In this document: one piece after another, positions 35,130 through 44,100 of the stretch | Position numbering within the stretch: the first letter of the stretch is position 1 | Layout: every line of letters begins with the position of its first letter | DNA from: Rhizophagus sp. LPA8_4_AMF | Lineage: Eukaryota > Glomeromycota > Glomeromycetes > Glomerales > Glomeraceae | DNA: 44,334 nucleotides | Direction of reading: 5' to 3' | NCBI GenBank assembly: GCA_021464525.1 | Contig: JADRCO010000193.1 | Span: 1-44,334, forward strand | Position numbers and translations under genes: made by a program | The notes under the pieces: generated by a model | Told to the model about the DNA's origin: nothing | What the model saw: only the letters and a program-made list of their open reading frames with translations | Databases searched by the model: none

Positions 35130-36256
35130 TTAATATTTTGATAATGAACGAAGTTATACTTACGATATTATTAAAGAAGAAAATTATCTACCTATTACTT
35201 ATCTTAAATATACAAAAGGTCAAAAAGATTTTCAAATTTCAGATAATTATGAAGTTAAAGTAAGTTTGAGAAACCTTAAGACAAGGTAAGTACAGTCGAC
35301 TCCCTCTACAAGCACACCCTTCGGAACCAAAAATAAAAAGTGTGATTATAGTGAATAGTGCCTATATAGAGGGATTTTTATATAGTATTACTATGTATTG
35401 GTTCCAAAGGGGTGTGACTATAAAAACCTTGTGATTATAGAGGGGTTTTTTTATATAGCATTAATATATGTTGGTTCTTATAAAAGGTGTGCTTATAATG
35501 AAGGATTTATATGATGTGATTGTATAGGAGATGCCTATAAAGAGGGTCGACTGTAGTACAATATATGATTAAATATATAGAGAAAAATCCAATTTATTGG
35601 ATATATTATGAAGATAAATTTCAATATCATGTAAAATCAGAAAAATCAAGCTTAAATATAGCATGTTTATATGCTAAGGTATATAATTGTAATAAATAGA
35701 AATTAATATTAAAAGAAAAATTTTACTAATGTAAAAATAAAATTTTTATAATAGGCCTTAAATTCAGAAATTAAAACACACTATTTAGGATCATATTTTT
35801 TTAGTCTTCATTTAAAAATACTTTAGCAAATAAAAAATATTCATTAACAAGCAACAGTCTTAAAATTATTTGACAATTTAACTTCAACTGAACAGAATAA
35901 TTGAGCTAAAAAATTGCAAAGTTCATATTTACAATATTTGATCAAGTAATGGTTAAAGATTGTCATTCAGATGATAATCTTAATCTAAAATCTATTGAAT
36001 TTAATGTAGAAGTAGTTCTTTTTACTTTACTAGTATTAATAAGAAAAATATTAAAGAAATAAAGTATAAAGTAAAAACTGCCATTTAAGCATGTGATAAA
36101 AGTTAAGTATCACGTGAAGGATATTGAACTTTGACTACAATTAATCAAGATTTGCCATGTGAATGGAAAGTTTCTGCAAAAAAAAGAGAAATTACTCACA
36201 AAATGAAACCATTACTACCTAATAATAATTCTGTAAATTCAGAAATATATTCTTAA
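35130..36256 (+). pseudogene. Decayed copy of a dispersed protein family (B), split by a MITE
   Basis: Plus-strand pieces are YDIIKEENYLPITYLKYTKG then QKDFQISDNYEVKV before the MITE, and YIEKNPIYWIYYEDKFQYHV then KSEKSSLNIACLYAK after it. A later piece, NQDLPCEWKVSAKKREITHK plus MKPLLPNNN (about 36145-36225), may belong to the same gene. The fragments look like a real protein gene once interrupted by the insertion at 35293-35553 and now decayed. I do not recognise a domain. Confidence 0.4.
35293..35553. mobile_element. 261-base pogo/Tc1-like MITE with TA target duplication
   Basis: The ends are CAGTCGACTCCCTCTACAAG and, in reverse complement, CAGTCGACCCTCTTTATAGG, flanked on both sides by TA (35291-35292 and 35554-35555). 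This is the standard signature of Tc1/mariner-pogo elements. Inside, an approximately 70-base module (GTGATTATAG...TTATATAG...TATGTTGGTTC) is tandemly repeated. It has no transposase. The insertion splits a decayed gene. Confidence 0.85.
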
Positions 36257-36789
36257 ATAACTAATAACTCAAATGGTTAGTCAAATGGTCAGCCATAGTG
36301 GTCAGTCAGAACAGTTAGTTAACAGAATCCTGAATATCTCTCATACAACTCACATTTGAGTTTATCTAGAGTTTATATGTAAATTCTGGTCAAAATTATG
36401 TATTATAAAGGTATTTTCAAATTTGTTATCCTACATACCTCTGAATTTAAGCTATCCAGTAATTGGAGTTTTACAAACTTATACTTGTTAGATTCATCTT
36501 AATAAGAGAAATCCATTGATAATAAGATCAGTTTTTTAATATAAATATTGACTGAGTTATTACAAAATATGTATTTTATTGTCTAGAGCGAAGCGTAGGA
36601 TATTATACTTTTAGGAATTAGGTTAAAAAATTGATCAGTTACGTGAGGATTTCTGTTTGTCATGCCACGTCATTTCTGATTGGTTTGCATGATACGCGTC
36701 ATTGAAATTTTGTGCTACATCAAAATAAACAAATGTAAAAATAAATTTGTGACACAATTAGATAAACAGATTTCTTATTTTTTTTTAAT
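36257..36789. other. Region upstream of micro-exon array 1
   Basis: Contains AAATGGTTAGTCAAATGGTC and GTGGTCAGTCAGAACAGTTA, a short degenerate repeat of the word GGTCAGTCA/GGTTAGTCA (36272-36322). At 36580-36720 a somewhat GC-richer stretch (GAGCGAAGCGTAGG, GCCACGTCATTTCTGATTGG) could be a promoter or old leader for the array. No signal peptide or long frame is visible. Confidence 0.35.
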
Positions 36790-37421
36790 CGACTTTAAAG
36801 AAATGTTTTGACGTTTTATACGTTTTATTATTATTTTTTTTCTAGGGTGCCAGATTTTGTATACACCGGACTTTTAAAGGAAAGCTTTTTTTATTTGTTT
36901 AACTTTAAAGAAACGTTTCTAACGTTTCATTCCTTATTTTTTTTCTAGAGATACCAGGTTTTTTTTGTACACACTGGACTTTTTAAAGGTAAAGTCTTTT
37001 TTTATTATTAGTTTGACCAAAAAATATTTCTAACATTTTATTGTTATTTTTTTTTTCTAGGAACGCCAGGTTTCTTGTACATACTGGACTTTAAAGTAAA
37101 TTGGGAAGAAGGATTTTTTTTATTTGTTTGACTTTAAAGAAACGTTTCTAACGTTTCATTTCTAGGGATGCCAGTTTTTTGTATACACCAGATTTTAAAG
37201 GTGAAGTCATTTTTTATTTATGTTTGATTTTAAAAAACGTTCTAATATTTTATTATTATTATTTTTTTCTAGGGATGCCAGGTTTCTTGTACATACCGGA
37301 CTTTAAAGGTAAATTTGGAAGAGAGCATTTGCTTTATTAGTTTGACTTTAAAGAAATGTTTCTAACGTTTCTTTTCTTATTAATAGGGATGTCAGGTTTC
37401 TTTACATACCAGACTTTAAAG
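36790..37421 (+). repeat. Micro-exon array 1: six 103-114 base units with splice-like borders
   Basis: Exon-like blocks lie at 36846-36879, 36949-36988, 37061-37095, 37166-37200, 37273-37308 and 37387-37421; the consensus begins GGATGCCAGGTTTCTTGTAC and ends ATACCGGACTTTAAAG. All six are preceded by TAG, five of them by CTAG after a long T tract; four are followed by GT (GTAAAG, GTAAAT, GTGAAG, GTAAAT). The fifth block encodes MPGFLYIPDFK. Spacers of about 70-80 bases contain GACTTTAAAG and, in two of them, the perfect palindrome GAAACGTT-TCT-AACGTTTC (36910-36928, 37139-37157). Block lengths (34, 40, 35, 35, 36, 35) do not keep one frame, so coding capacity has decayed or never existed. It reads as a tandemly duplicated exon-plus-intron unit. 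Confidence 0.8.
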
Positions 37422-37781
37422 ATAAATTGAAAAGACATGATAAATTTTATTTTCATTATTGTTTTGTTTAGCTAATTTGATTTACTATAATAAGAAAAAT
37501 GTGCGCAGGTACATAAATTAATCAATAAAATTTTTTAAGCTGCTTGTAAATTACATGTTTTATATTTAAACAACATTAGACATAAACATATATAATTGGG
37601 AAAAATATAAAGATAGTGAAAAAAAAAAATTTTATGTATGAAATGATTAGTATTCATTTCTTATAAAAAAAAATGAATAAAGAAAAATTTTCGTATAAAT
37701 AATAACCCTTAGATTTCATAGAAATATGTATATACAACTGCATACTAAATATAAGGTGGCACACAATTTTTCACTCCGGAC

Positions 37782-39220
37782 TTGCAACGGTTTCCGTTTC
37801 CTAGTTATATGTTACTTGTGAGTTGTATGAAAGATGTTCAGGGTTCTTTCTTGACCGGTTATAACCAACTGATGACTGATCATGACCGACTGTTGCCAAT
37901 ATCAATGGTGCTGAAATTGTTCACAATTTGTAACAATCAATTGGAAAATAAAGGTGGACTGATAACGAAATGTTATTAATATCTTAAAATATCTAATACC
38001 TGGTTTTCTTGAAAGGAAAATTTTAGATATAATAAATCTAAAAATATATTTACAAATCTCTGGTAATGGGTGAAATATTGGACAAAAGGTTAAACAAATT
38101 ATGATTACTTGCTTAATTTTTGATGATATTGATAATCTATATCAATCTAAAAATCATTATACTATAGTTTTTTATCCTGGCATTGAAAAATATGAAACTT
38201 TAAGTAATGTTTTAAAATCACTAGCTATAGAATTGAGAACTAAATATTAAAAGAAGAAGATTTTAAAGACAATCAGAATATAGAATGGAAGGTTAAACTT
38301 TATTTCTCTTCAGACTGGAAATTTCTTGCAATGTGTTTAGGATTAAGTGCAGCAAATAGTAAGTATTTTTGTCTGTGATATGAAGTATCAAAAAAACAGT
38401 AGGGTGATTTCTCACATGAATGAGCAATTAACAAAACTATGGATCAAATTTGTAAAGATTATACATTTTATAAGAGATATATTTGACCAGCAATTTTTGA
38501 TATGATTCTTTTATCTCTTCATCTATAATGCAGGCAAATTTGCCTGCGAAGGTCTACAGATAAAGGGATAATACTGGGTACTGCACATAATGTTATGCAT
38601 TACAAATATTCTTTGGCAATTGGTCCTTAATGAACTCAGATCTAGAAATACCTGGGGAGAAAGAATAAGAAATGTAATAATTGAAGAAATGAAATGAATT
38701 GATGTTAAATTTCATTTTTGGCTTGAAGTAGGATCAACTAACTGGAAATATACTTCTTTAATGGGGAAAGATAAATTAGTCGTACTTCAACATTTTGATT
38801 TACCTAAGCTTTTTCCATATTCACGAGTAGCTCAAATTTGAAGTTTATGGAATAATTTTTATTTGCTTTATAAAGCAATGAAAGACCCTAAAACTGATGC
38901 AATGCAATTTTCCAATGATGTTCATGCATGGCTGCATCAATTTTTAGATTCTAATTACTTTTATCAGGCAAGTGATATCACACCTCACATGCATGTATTA
39001 GTGTACCATATTTCAGAGATGATGCGTATTCATTATAATTTTGGTTTAGCAGCATTTTCTTGCTCAGCGATAGAAAAAAAAACCACCAAGTTTCTCATTT
39101 TTTTAAAAGAACAACAAAAGATGGTGGTATTGGAAAAGGATGAAAGTCTACAATTATTGATATTCTTGAATATGAAAATAGACATTTATTTTTTAAAGAA
39201 CATAATGAGATTGACTTAAT
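37782..39220 (+). pseudogene. Decayed copy of a dispersed protein family (C)
   Basis: Ordered plus-strand pieces: HYTIVFYPGIEKYETLSNVL (about 38155-38215), YFSSDWKFLAMCLG (about 38302-38344), STNWKYTSLMGKDKLVVLQH (about 38737-38796), and the open 3' part 38863-39219 with KAMKDPKTDAMQFSNDVHAW and SDITPHMHVLVYHISEMM then FSCSAIEKK. From memory, very similar proteins (DRYHTIVLYPG, YFSSDWKFLAICLGF, PSDITPYIHVLV) are among the most repeated families in Rhizophagus, probably transposon-derived. A small palindromic insertion (38531-38548) lies inside. Many frame changes; not functional. The 5' frame at 37782-37979 (MQRFPFPSYMLLVSCMKD) may or may not belong to it. Confidence 0.55.
38531..38548. repeat. 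Perfect 18-base palindrome
   Basis: GCAGGCAAATTTGCCTGC is its own reverse complement. It sits in a short stretch (CGAAGGTCTACAGATAAAGG follows) that interrupts the decayed family C gene, so it may be the footprint or core of a very small insertion. Confidence 0.75.
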
Positions 39221-39736
39221 GCAATTACCAAAACGTTTACGTGTCAAGTAATTTTGTTAGAAAATATTGGTTTAAAATTTTGTTTTGCAGTTTCTTATTT
39301 TACGAAATATTTTATTTACTTCATTGATCAATCAATAATTAAACAAATAAAGTAGTTTTTCGGCATATAATGTATAATTATAAAATTACAATTATAGTAA
39401 TTGAAATGTAATTAACAGCGAAAATGGTGAAAAATAAACTAATTTTATATAACAAATTTCTATGATTTCAGTTTTATTTTTTATTTTGTATTTGCTTCTA
39501 TATACATGTTTTTTAAAAACCCCTATCCTTCTTTCTGTAAGTTAATATCTATTTATTTATCATCTATTCTTTGATAAAAACTTTCTATAACCCTTGTACG
39601 TGAAATTGTAAAATTTATAAAAATAAACCCTGATGAATATACAATATTACGCACATCTGATTTTGTTTTTCTCTTCCAGCAATCACGATTTGTATAGGTT
39701 TAGGTTTACATATACGTCATTTTTTAGCCTTATACA
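39221..39736. other. Intergenic, nothing recognised
   Basis: AT-rich spacer between two decayed genes on opposite strands. No frame, repeat or RNA gene is supported. Confidence 0.35.
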
Positions 39737-40320
39737 TTAATGTCTTATTTTGATCTTGTAAAGGATCAGGTTCTTGAAGGGGATCGAGTTCTTGAAGAGG
39801 ATCAGGTTCTTAAAGGGAATCGGGTTCTTGAAGGGGATCATGTTCTTGGAGAGGATCAGGATCATTTGGATTTGGTGATTGTTGGTATGATAAAGCAAAT
39901 GTTTTTTGTTGCTGTGAAAAATATTTGATACCCCAATTATCATCTCCTAATACATTTGATAGCGTATGGTAAGAATTAACACCTTTAATAATACACTTAT
40001 AATTTCCCATTTTTGGATAATAACCATGTATATGTCCTTTAAAAACACTAAAAAATTGGCTTTCTGTACAACCAATCATAATACGAATATCCCAACATAT
40101 CTTGATTTTTTTTTAGTTTTTCTTTTATATGATAAACCAAAGCCTGTCGCATTTCTTCAATTGCTCTTTCAGGTAAATCTTAAACTGTCGGTCTTATAGA
40201 ATTAGCTTCTTTAACTTTTAATATGTGATTTTCTAAACCAGAGGGTCTTTTATAGATTTTTCCACATTATTTGACAATAAAGACATAAGTACAACCCGGT
40301 AATATTATTATCTATAAATA
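39737..40320 (-). pseudogene. Decayed zinc-finger-like gene with a PLQE repeat tail
   Basis: Minus strand, in order: a finger-like piece CGKIYKRPSGLENHI (about 40225-40270), LPERAIEEMRQALVYHIKEK then LKKNQDMLGYSYYDWLYRK (about 40080-40180), then in another frame FFSVFKGHIHGYYPKMGNYK and NVLGDDNWGIKYFSQQQKTF (39900-40060), then a repeat of DPLQE-x units. Stops interrupt the frame both near the finger and in the repeat. The motif CGKIYKRPSGLENH suggests a C2H2-type or related finger. It may be a dispersed family member rather than a single-copy gene. Confidence 0.45.
39764..39860. repeat. 18-base tandem repeat, five units
   Basis: Units GATCAGGTTCTTGAAGGG, with small variations, start at 39764, 39782, 39800, 39818 and 39836 and end in a partial GATCAGG. 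On the minus strand they encode DPLQE-x; on the plus strand the frame VLE-G/E-D-x is also open through all units. Confidence 0.9.
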
Positions 40321-40905
40321 AAGTTTTTTAAATGAAACACTATATTTTATCTAATATTGGACGCATTTTTTTAAAATAAAGAACAAACTGCAATTAAATT
40401 TATTCTATTTCTTACTTGAAATTTTTTGATCGGTTCCTTTCTTTTTTTTGATAGGTTGCTTGGTTTGTTATACATATTAAAATATTTTTATTCGGAGACA
40501 TTTGGGGATCGACAAAAATTCTAAGCCATTAAAAACATATGATCTATGTACCACATAACAAAATATAGGGTGTGCAAATCAGGCCCAATTTTTCCAATCG
40601 GCCGATATGTCATATATATCTGATTTTATAGTAAACCGATTATGTAAATTATAATCACATGACACATAAATTAGCCAATAACATGGATATTTACCTATAG
40701 CGATATGAATCTACATCTTTTAAATACATGCTCAACAGAATAAAAAAGCATAATATTTTTTAATTTTTTGCTATTCTGCAATAAAAATACAATTATTTCT
40801 TTTTTACTGGTGAATTAATGTAAACCCATTTTACCTATATTATTAATTCAGAACATATTGAGATTAGTGCAGAAATTTCCAATCAAATTTAATTTTACTC
40901 AAACT
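40321..40905. other. Intergenic 3' flank of the Uma2-like gene
   Basis: No gene. Low-complexity T runs near 40370-40450 and an AT-rich block; AATCGGCCGATATGTCATAT at about 40597 contains the palindrome ATCGGCCGAT. Confidence 0.35.
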
Positions 40906-41963
40906 CTAAGGTCTGGAGATTATGTCGAGAATGATATTAAAATTAAGTGTGACACCACATCTCAAAATAATATGACGATTCCAATTTATAATATAGTAGG
41001 CTGGAACGTTATTTGCGTTCCAGTGAATTAAGTATGGTGCAGTAAAAGGTCTCACGTTTTGGCCAGTTGGATTTGCAAGAACTGAAACTGCTGCAGGGTT
41101 AGGGTTCATACGAAAATGATGTCTTGCGTCTGGTAAAGCGATTGCGACAAATTCTATATTGAGAATTCCGTCCAGGTCATGTTGAATCTTATCAATTTTT
41201 TCTAACGCGTTCGCACGATCAGGATCTCTATTGAAGAATACCTACAGAAATACAAATGTGTTAACCAACCGTTTCATGCTTTTTTTTTCAAGCAGAAATT
41301 AATAATAACCTCAAACCATAGATCTGGAGGAATGCAACAATTCTTAATAGGTTCATGTAGTTCATCATATGTCGGCCAATTAAACCATGCACCAGCATCA
41401 GGCAATCTTTGGTCATTCCCAATCATACATATTACGTTTGATGCAGTAAACCATGCATTGTTATATGTATCACATACATTAACAAGCTTATAATGGAGTC
41501 GCTCTTTGTGGCCCCCGTCAAACTAATGTAAAAATTAGTAAGAATAACAAATATCATATAATTCAGATGTGTAAGTTAGAATGAAACTTACTTTAATAAA
41601 AAGATGATCATAGTTTACTATTTCAGCTTTGTAATATAGATTTATCATTTTACACACTCTAAGGTTATTAAGTTCACCATTTGGAAAATGGACCTCAACA
41701 ACCTGTTGACTTTGTTTTCCCCTCACCACCTCTTCTATATGTGTAAGAATCTGATATGATTGTTAATCATTATCACTTTTCATTGTTTTTACAGTAAATA
41801 TCATACAAATACCTTTTGAATTTCTGTAGTTTGTCCGGTCTGTTGCGAGATTATCATACAGAATATCAATATAAATATCGTTGAAAACAGACTGTTTGAC
41901 CAAACAAAAGTGAAAAAATAATACCTGCACAGACTTTTCGGAACCAATCACTTCAACACTCAT
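40906..41963 (-). CDS. Uma2-like putative PD-(D/E)XK endonuclease-fold protein
   Basis: Exons are 41925-41963, 41592-41750, 41310-41522 and 40906-41241; each length is a multiple of three, so all introns are phase 0, and the product is 248 residues. The central part reads QRLPDAGAWFNWP...IPPDLWFEVFFNRDP...ALEKIDKIQ. A conserved Asp (about 108) followed by PPD-x-x-x-E (Glu about 137) and a downstream L-E-K-I is the layout of Uma2/DUF820 proteins (PF05685), a restriction-endonuclease-like fold best known from bacteria. The Lys of a classical E-x-K is not at its usual place (E-V-F), so catalytic activity is uncertain. The tail NPNPAAVSVL...RPFTAPYLIHWN is of unknown role. Intron 1 (174 bases) is longer than the others. 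I recall similar proteins as a multigene family in Rhizophagus; this was not checked. Confidence 0.7.
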
Positions 41964-42677
41964 GCTTGTAAAAAAAATGGAGGTTGAGCTGTTACAGGAA
42001 AAAGAAGGTTAAAAAAAAGAAAGAAGAGAGGCAGAGAGAGGCAGCGTGAGAAGATGAGATAGCGAGGTTTATTAATTTAATCAATGTAATGATTGTTGAT
42101 TGTAATGATTAATCAAATAATAACGGTGGCTTAGCTATTTTATCTAAAGCCATCAAGAAAGGCAGAATCTGATTAGCTGATCATCTCGTGATTTGACAAA
42201 CAACTCGGCGCCCAGGGGGACTAGGGGAGTTTCGCAGGGAGCTAGGTACATTGTCTGCAACAGTTGAAAATACCTCACACTATTTTTTTGCGATAAGGTC
42301 CAGTGACCCAGAAACCTTCTAACCTGTAAGTTACCTAGCTTATAGCATCGAATGCCTGTCTGATCAAACTTTGCTAACAACTTAAATTTTTAAAATGTAT
42401 TGTATAATTAATATTACAATATATTATACACAAACCATGTTAAGATACTCGTTATTGCCTATTGTTCTTGTAAGGACATTGTACATTAGTTAGTATAACA
42501 TTTTATCGTAACATTAATTTATTAACATAAATTGTAACAAATTATTGCAAATTATATTATAAATATATTATAAAATTTATATTAAAATATATTACAAAAT
42601 TTAATTGTCTAATGTTAATACTCTAAAAATACTAAACGTTTTGAAATTCAAGCTAAAGAATATTGCTTATATTTGAA
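41964..42677. other. Intergenic region with a GC-richer block
   Basis: A purine-rich leader (AGAGAGGCAGAGAGAGGCAG, about 42030) precedes the Uma2-like gene start. At 42195-42265 is a distinctly GC-rich block (CTCGGCGCCCAGGGGGACTA, GTTTCGCAGGGAGCTAGG). A 75-codon minus frame at 42153-42380 runs through it, with no recognised motif. Beyond 42480 there are simple ATTATAAATATATTA repeats. The GC-rich block may be a repeat or an RNA-polymerase-III-type element, but I could not fit A and B boxes convincingly. Confidence 0.35.
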
Positions 42678-42970
42678 CCTGCAAAAAATGAAAAAGAAAA
42701 ACATTAGTAAAATAGTTCCAAATAAATAAATATCAAAGTTTCATAACAAATCTTACAAAACTTACTGCATTCAATTTTCTAAAAACTGGAAACATTCAAA
42801 CCTATAAAAAAAGAAATCATTATTATAATGTTTCCTTATAAAGGAATCAAATAATTAAGTTTCGTAATGAAACATTACGAATCTTACCATCTCCCTTTTC
42901 AATAACTATTATGATCACGCGCAAAAGAATTCTACTTTTCGTTGTAATACCACTTTTTGGCAGATTGTAA
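42678..42970 (-). other. Micro-exon array 2, downstream part
   Basis: Minus strand: an exon ends at 42888 (AAAAGGGAGATG, then GTAAGATTCG), an 86-base intron (42802-42887), a 36-base exon (42766-42801, GTTTGAATGTTTCCAGTTTT...), an 87-base intron (42679-42765) and a further exon from 42678. Both introns have GTAAG donors and TTTTTTATAG or TTTTTTGCAG acceptors and match the lengths of those at 43741-44069. The 42888-42801 intron carries a 13-base hairpin directly after GTAAG (42857-42869 against 42873-42885, one mismatch). The 36-base exon has stops in all three frames, so this half is probably decayed. Confidence 0.55.
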
Positions 42971-43124
42971 GGTAAGTCCTCAACTATTCATCTTGTTCAT
43001 TAATTAGTTACCTGTTGACTTCCTTTAGAAGTATTAGGTTGATTCGTGAATTTATACCTTTAGTATAATAAATTATTTAATTGCTGAAATAATTTTTACC
43101 TAAAATATGTTAAGGAGTAATCGT

Positions 43125-43334
43125 CTAAATTTGTGCCATCATTTTCGCCCATTTCTTGAATTGTAGTGGATCATGATCGCACCCATGATCATGACCACGA
43201 TCATGACTTTGTAGTTGATACAATTGCTTCTTGACGTAGTGTTCTGATCTCGACTTTCTAGATAACCAAATTCCACGCATCCAAGAACCCGAAGAGTGTT
43301 CAAGTTTTTGAAGTTTTTGAAGATTATGTACCAA
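43125..43334 (-). other. Short open frame with His-Asp repeats, unassigned
   Basis: 69 codons. The segment WLSRKSRSEHYVKKQLYQ resembles the start of FtsJ-type rRNA methyltransferases (W-L-x-R-Q...D-x-YVKKA), but no following catalytic domain is found, so the similarity may be chance. It is followed by SHDRGHDHGCDHD, encoded by a small GATCATGAC repeat. It lies between the two halves of micro-exon array 2. Confidence 0.25.
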
Positions 43335-43379
43335 TTAGCAAAACTACACGTGGTTGTGAAGTCTAGGCCAAGGCCGTGG

Positions 43380-43686
43380 AAGTTGAATTCAAGATCAGGA
43401 AGAACAAATTAAAATTGACAATCCTAAAGCTATTACAGCTAAATATAGTAAAATTAAGTCAATTGTTGCTTTGGAAACGTATATAAAATAATTAAATAAA
43501 TAATGGTGGAAAAAGTTTTAACTTTGTTGCAAATAATTTGGCTGAAGGATATCGTGATTAATTTAATCCTTTCATTATCCCGTGTAAAAAGTCTAGTTAT
43601 AGTCCATTTAAAAAACCATTTGAAGGCACTATCTTTTATTATCCTCTTCGTGATAATGATGGATCGGATATCTCTAAAAAAAATTA
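43380..43686 (+). pseudogene. Sacsin-like fragment
   Basis: Plus strand: VANNLAEGYRD, one stop, then FNPF...YSPFKKPFEGTIFYYPLRDN and GSDIS. The order (E-G-Y-R-D-x-F-x-P-F, then F-x-G-T-x-F-x-x-P-L-R, then SDIS) matches the sacsin / HSP90-like ATPase repeat region (F-x-G-T-L-F-R-F-P-L-R). The expected residue at the stop is Gln (CAA to TAA, one change). It is only a piece, without the ATPase motif. Its end abuts the minus-strand micro-exon array at about 43690, so one may have landed in or beside the other. Confidence 0.5.
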
Positions 43687-43706
43687 AAATCATCACTCAA
43701 ACTTAC

Positions 43707-44100
43707 CAGTATCCAATTCCGAAATGAGACTGGAAGGAACCTATAAAAAGAATAAAGGGGCATGTTAGTTTATAACGTTTCTTTTAAAAAGAATAAAAAA
43801 AATTGGTTTTGCAACGGTGAAACTTACCATACATTTCGGAATTCCGTTCTTGAACTCAAAATCTACAAAAAAAAAATACAAGAAACGTTAAATAACAGTT
43901 CTAATTAAAAAGTATAAAAAAAAAAATTTTCACAACGGCGCTGCAAAACTTACCTGAAGTATCTAGTATCCCAATGCTGAAACCTACAAAAAAAAATTTA
44001 ATTTAGTGAAACGTTGGTTAACGTTTCTAATTAAATCAAAAAAATTAAGTTTCGCAACGCGAAACTTACCATTTCATATTTAAGGGACTCAATAGGTGAA
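43707..44100 (-). other. Micro-exon array 2, upstream part: exons of 30-35 bases, introns of 86-91
   Basis: Minus strand: an exon ending at 44070; intron 43984-44069 (86 bases); exon 43954-43983 (30); intron 43863-43953 (91); exon 43828-43862 (35); intron 43741-43827 (87); exon 43707-43740 (34); then GTAAGTTTGAG. All donors are GTAAGTTT and acceptors are T-rich plus GTAG/ATAG. The three complete exons join in one open frame of about 33 codons (FSIGILDTS / DFEFKNGIPKCM / VPSSLISELDT), which argues for real splicing. The 30- and 34-base exons share the tail ATTGG(G)ATACT. The first exon seen cannot be extended in the same frame without a stop, and no signal peptide was found, so the true gene start probably lies beyond the window or is lost. 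Confidence 0.6.

Noticed and set aside
41813-41823. 11-base micro-exon inside intron 1 of the Uma2-like gene
   Set aside because: It has good AG and GT borders but would shift the following exon out of the frame that gives the Uma2-like protein; a direct join is in phase.
43454-43696. 80-codon minus frame IRSIIITKRIIKDSAFKWFF
   Set aside because: It is antisense to the sacsin-like fragment, whose plus-strand translation matches known motif order.
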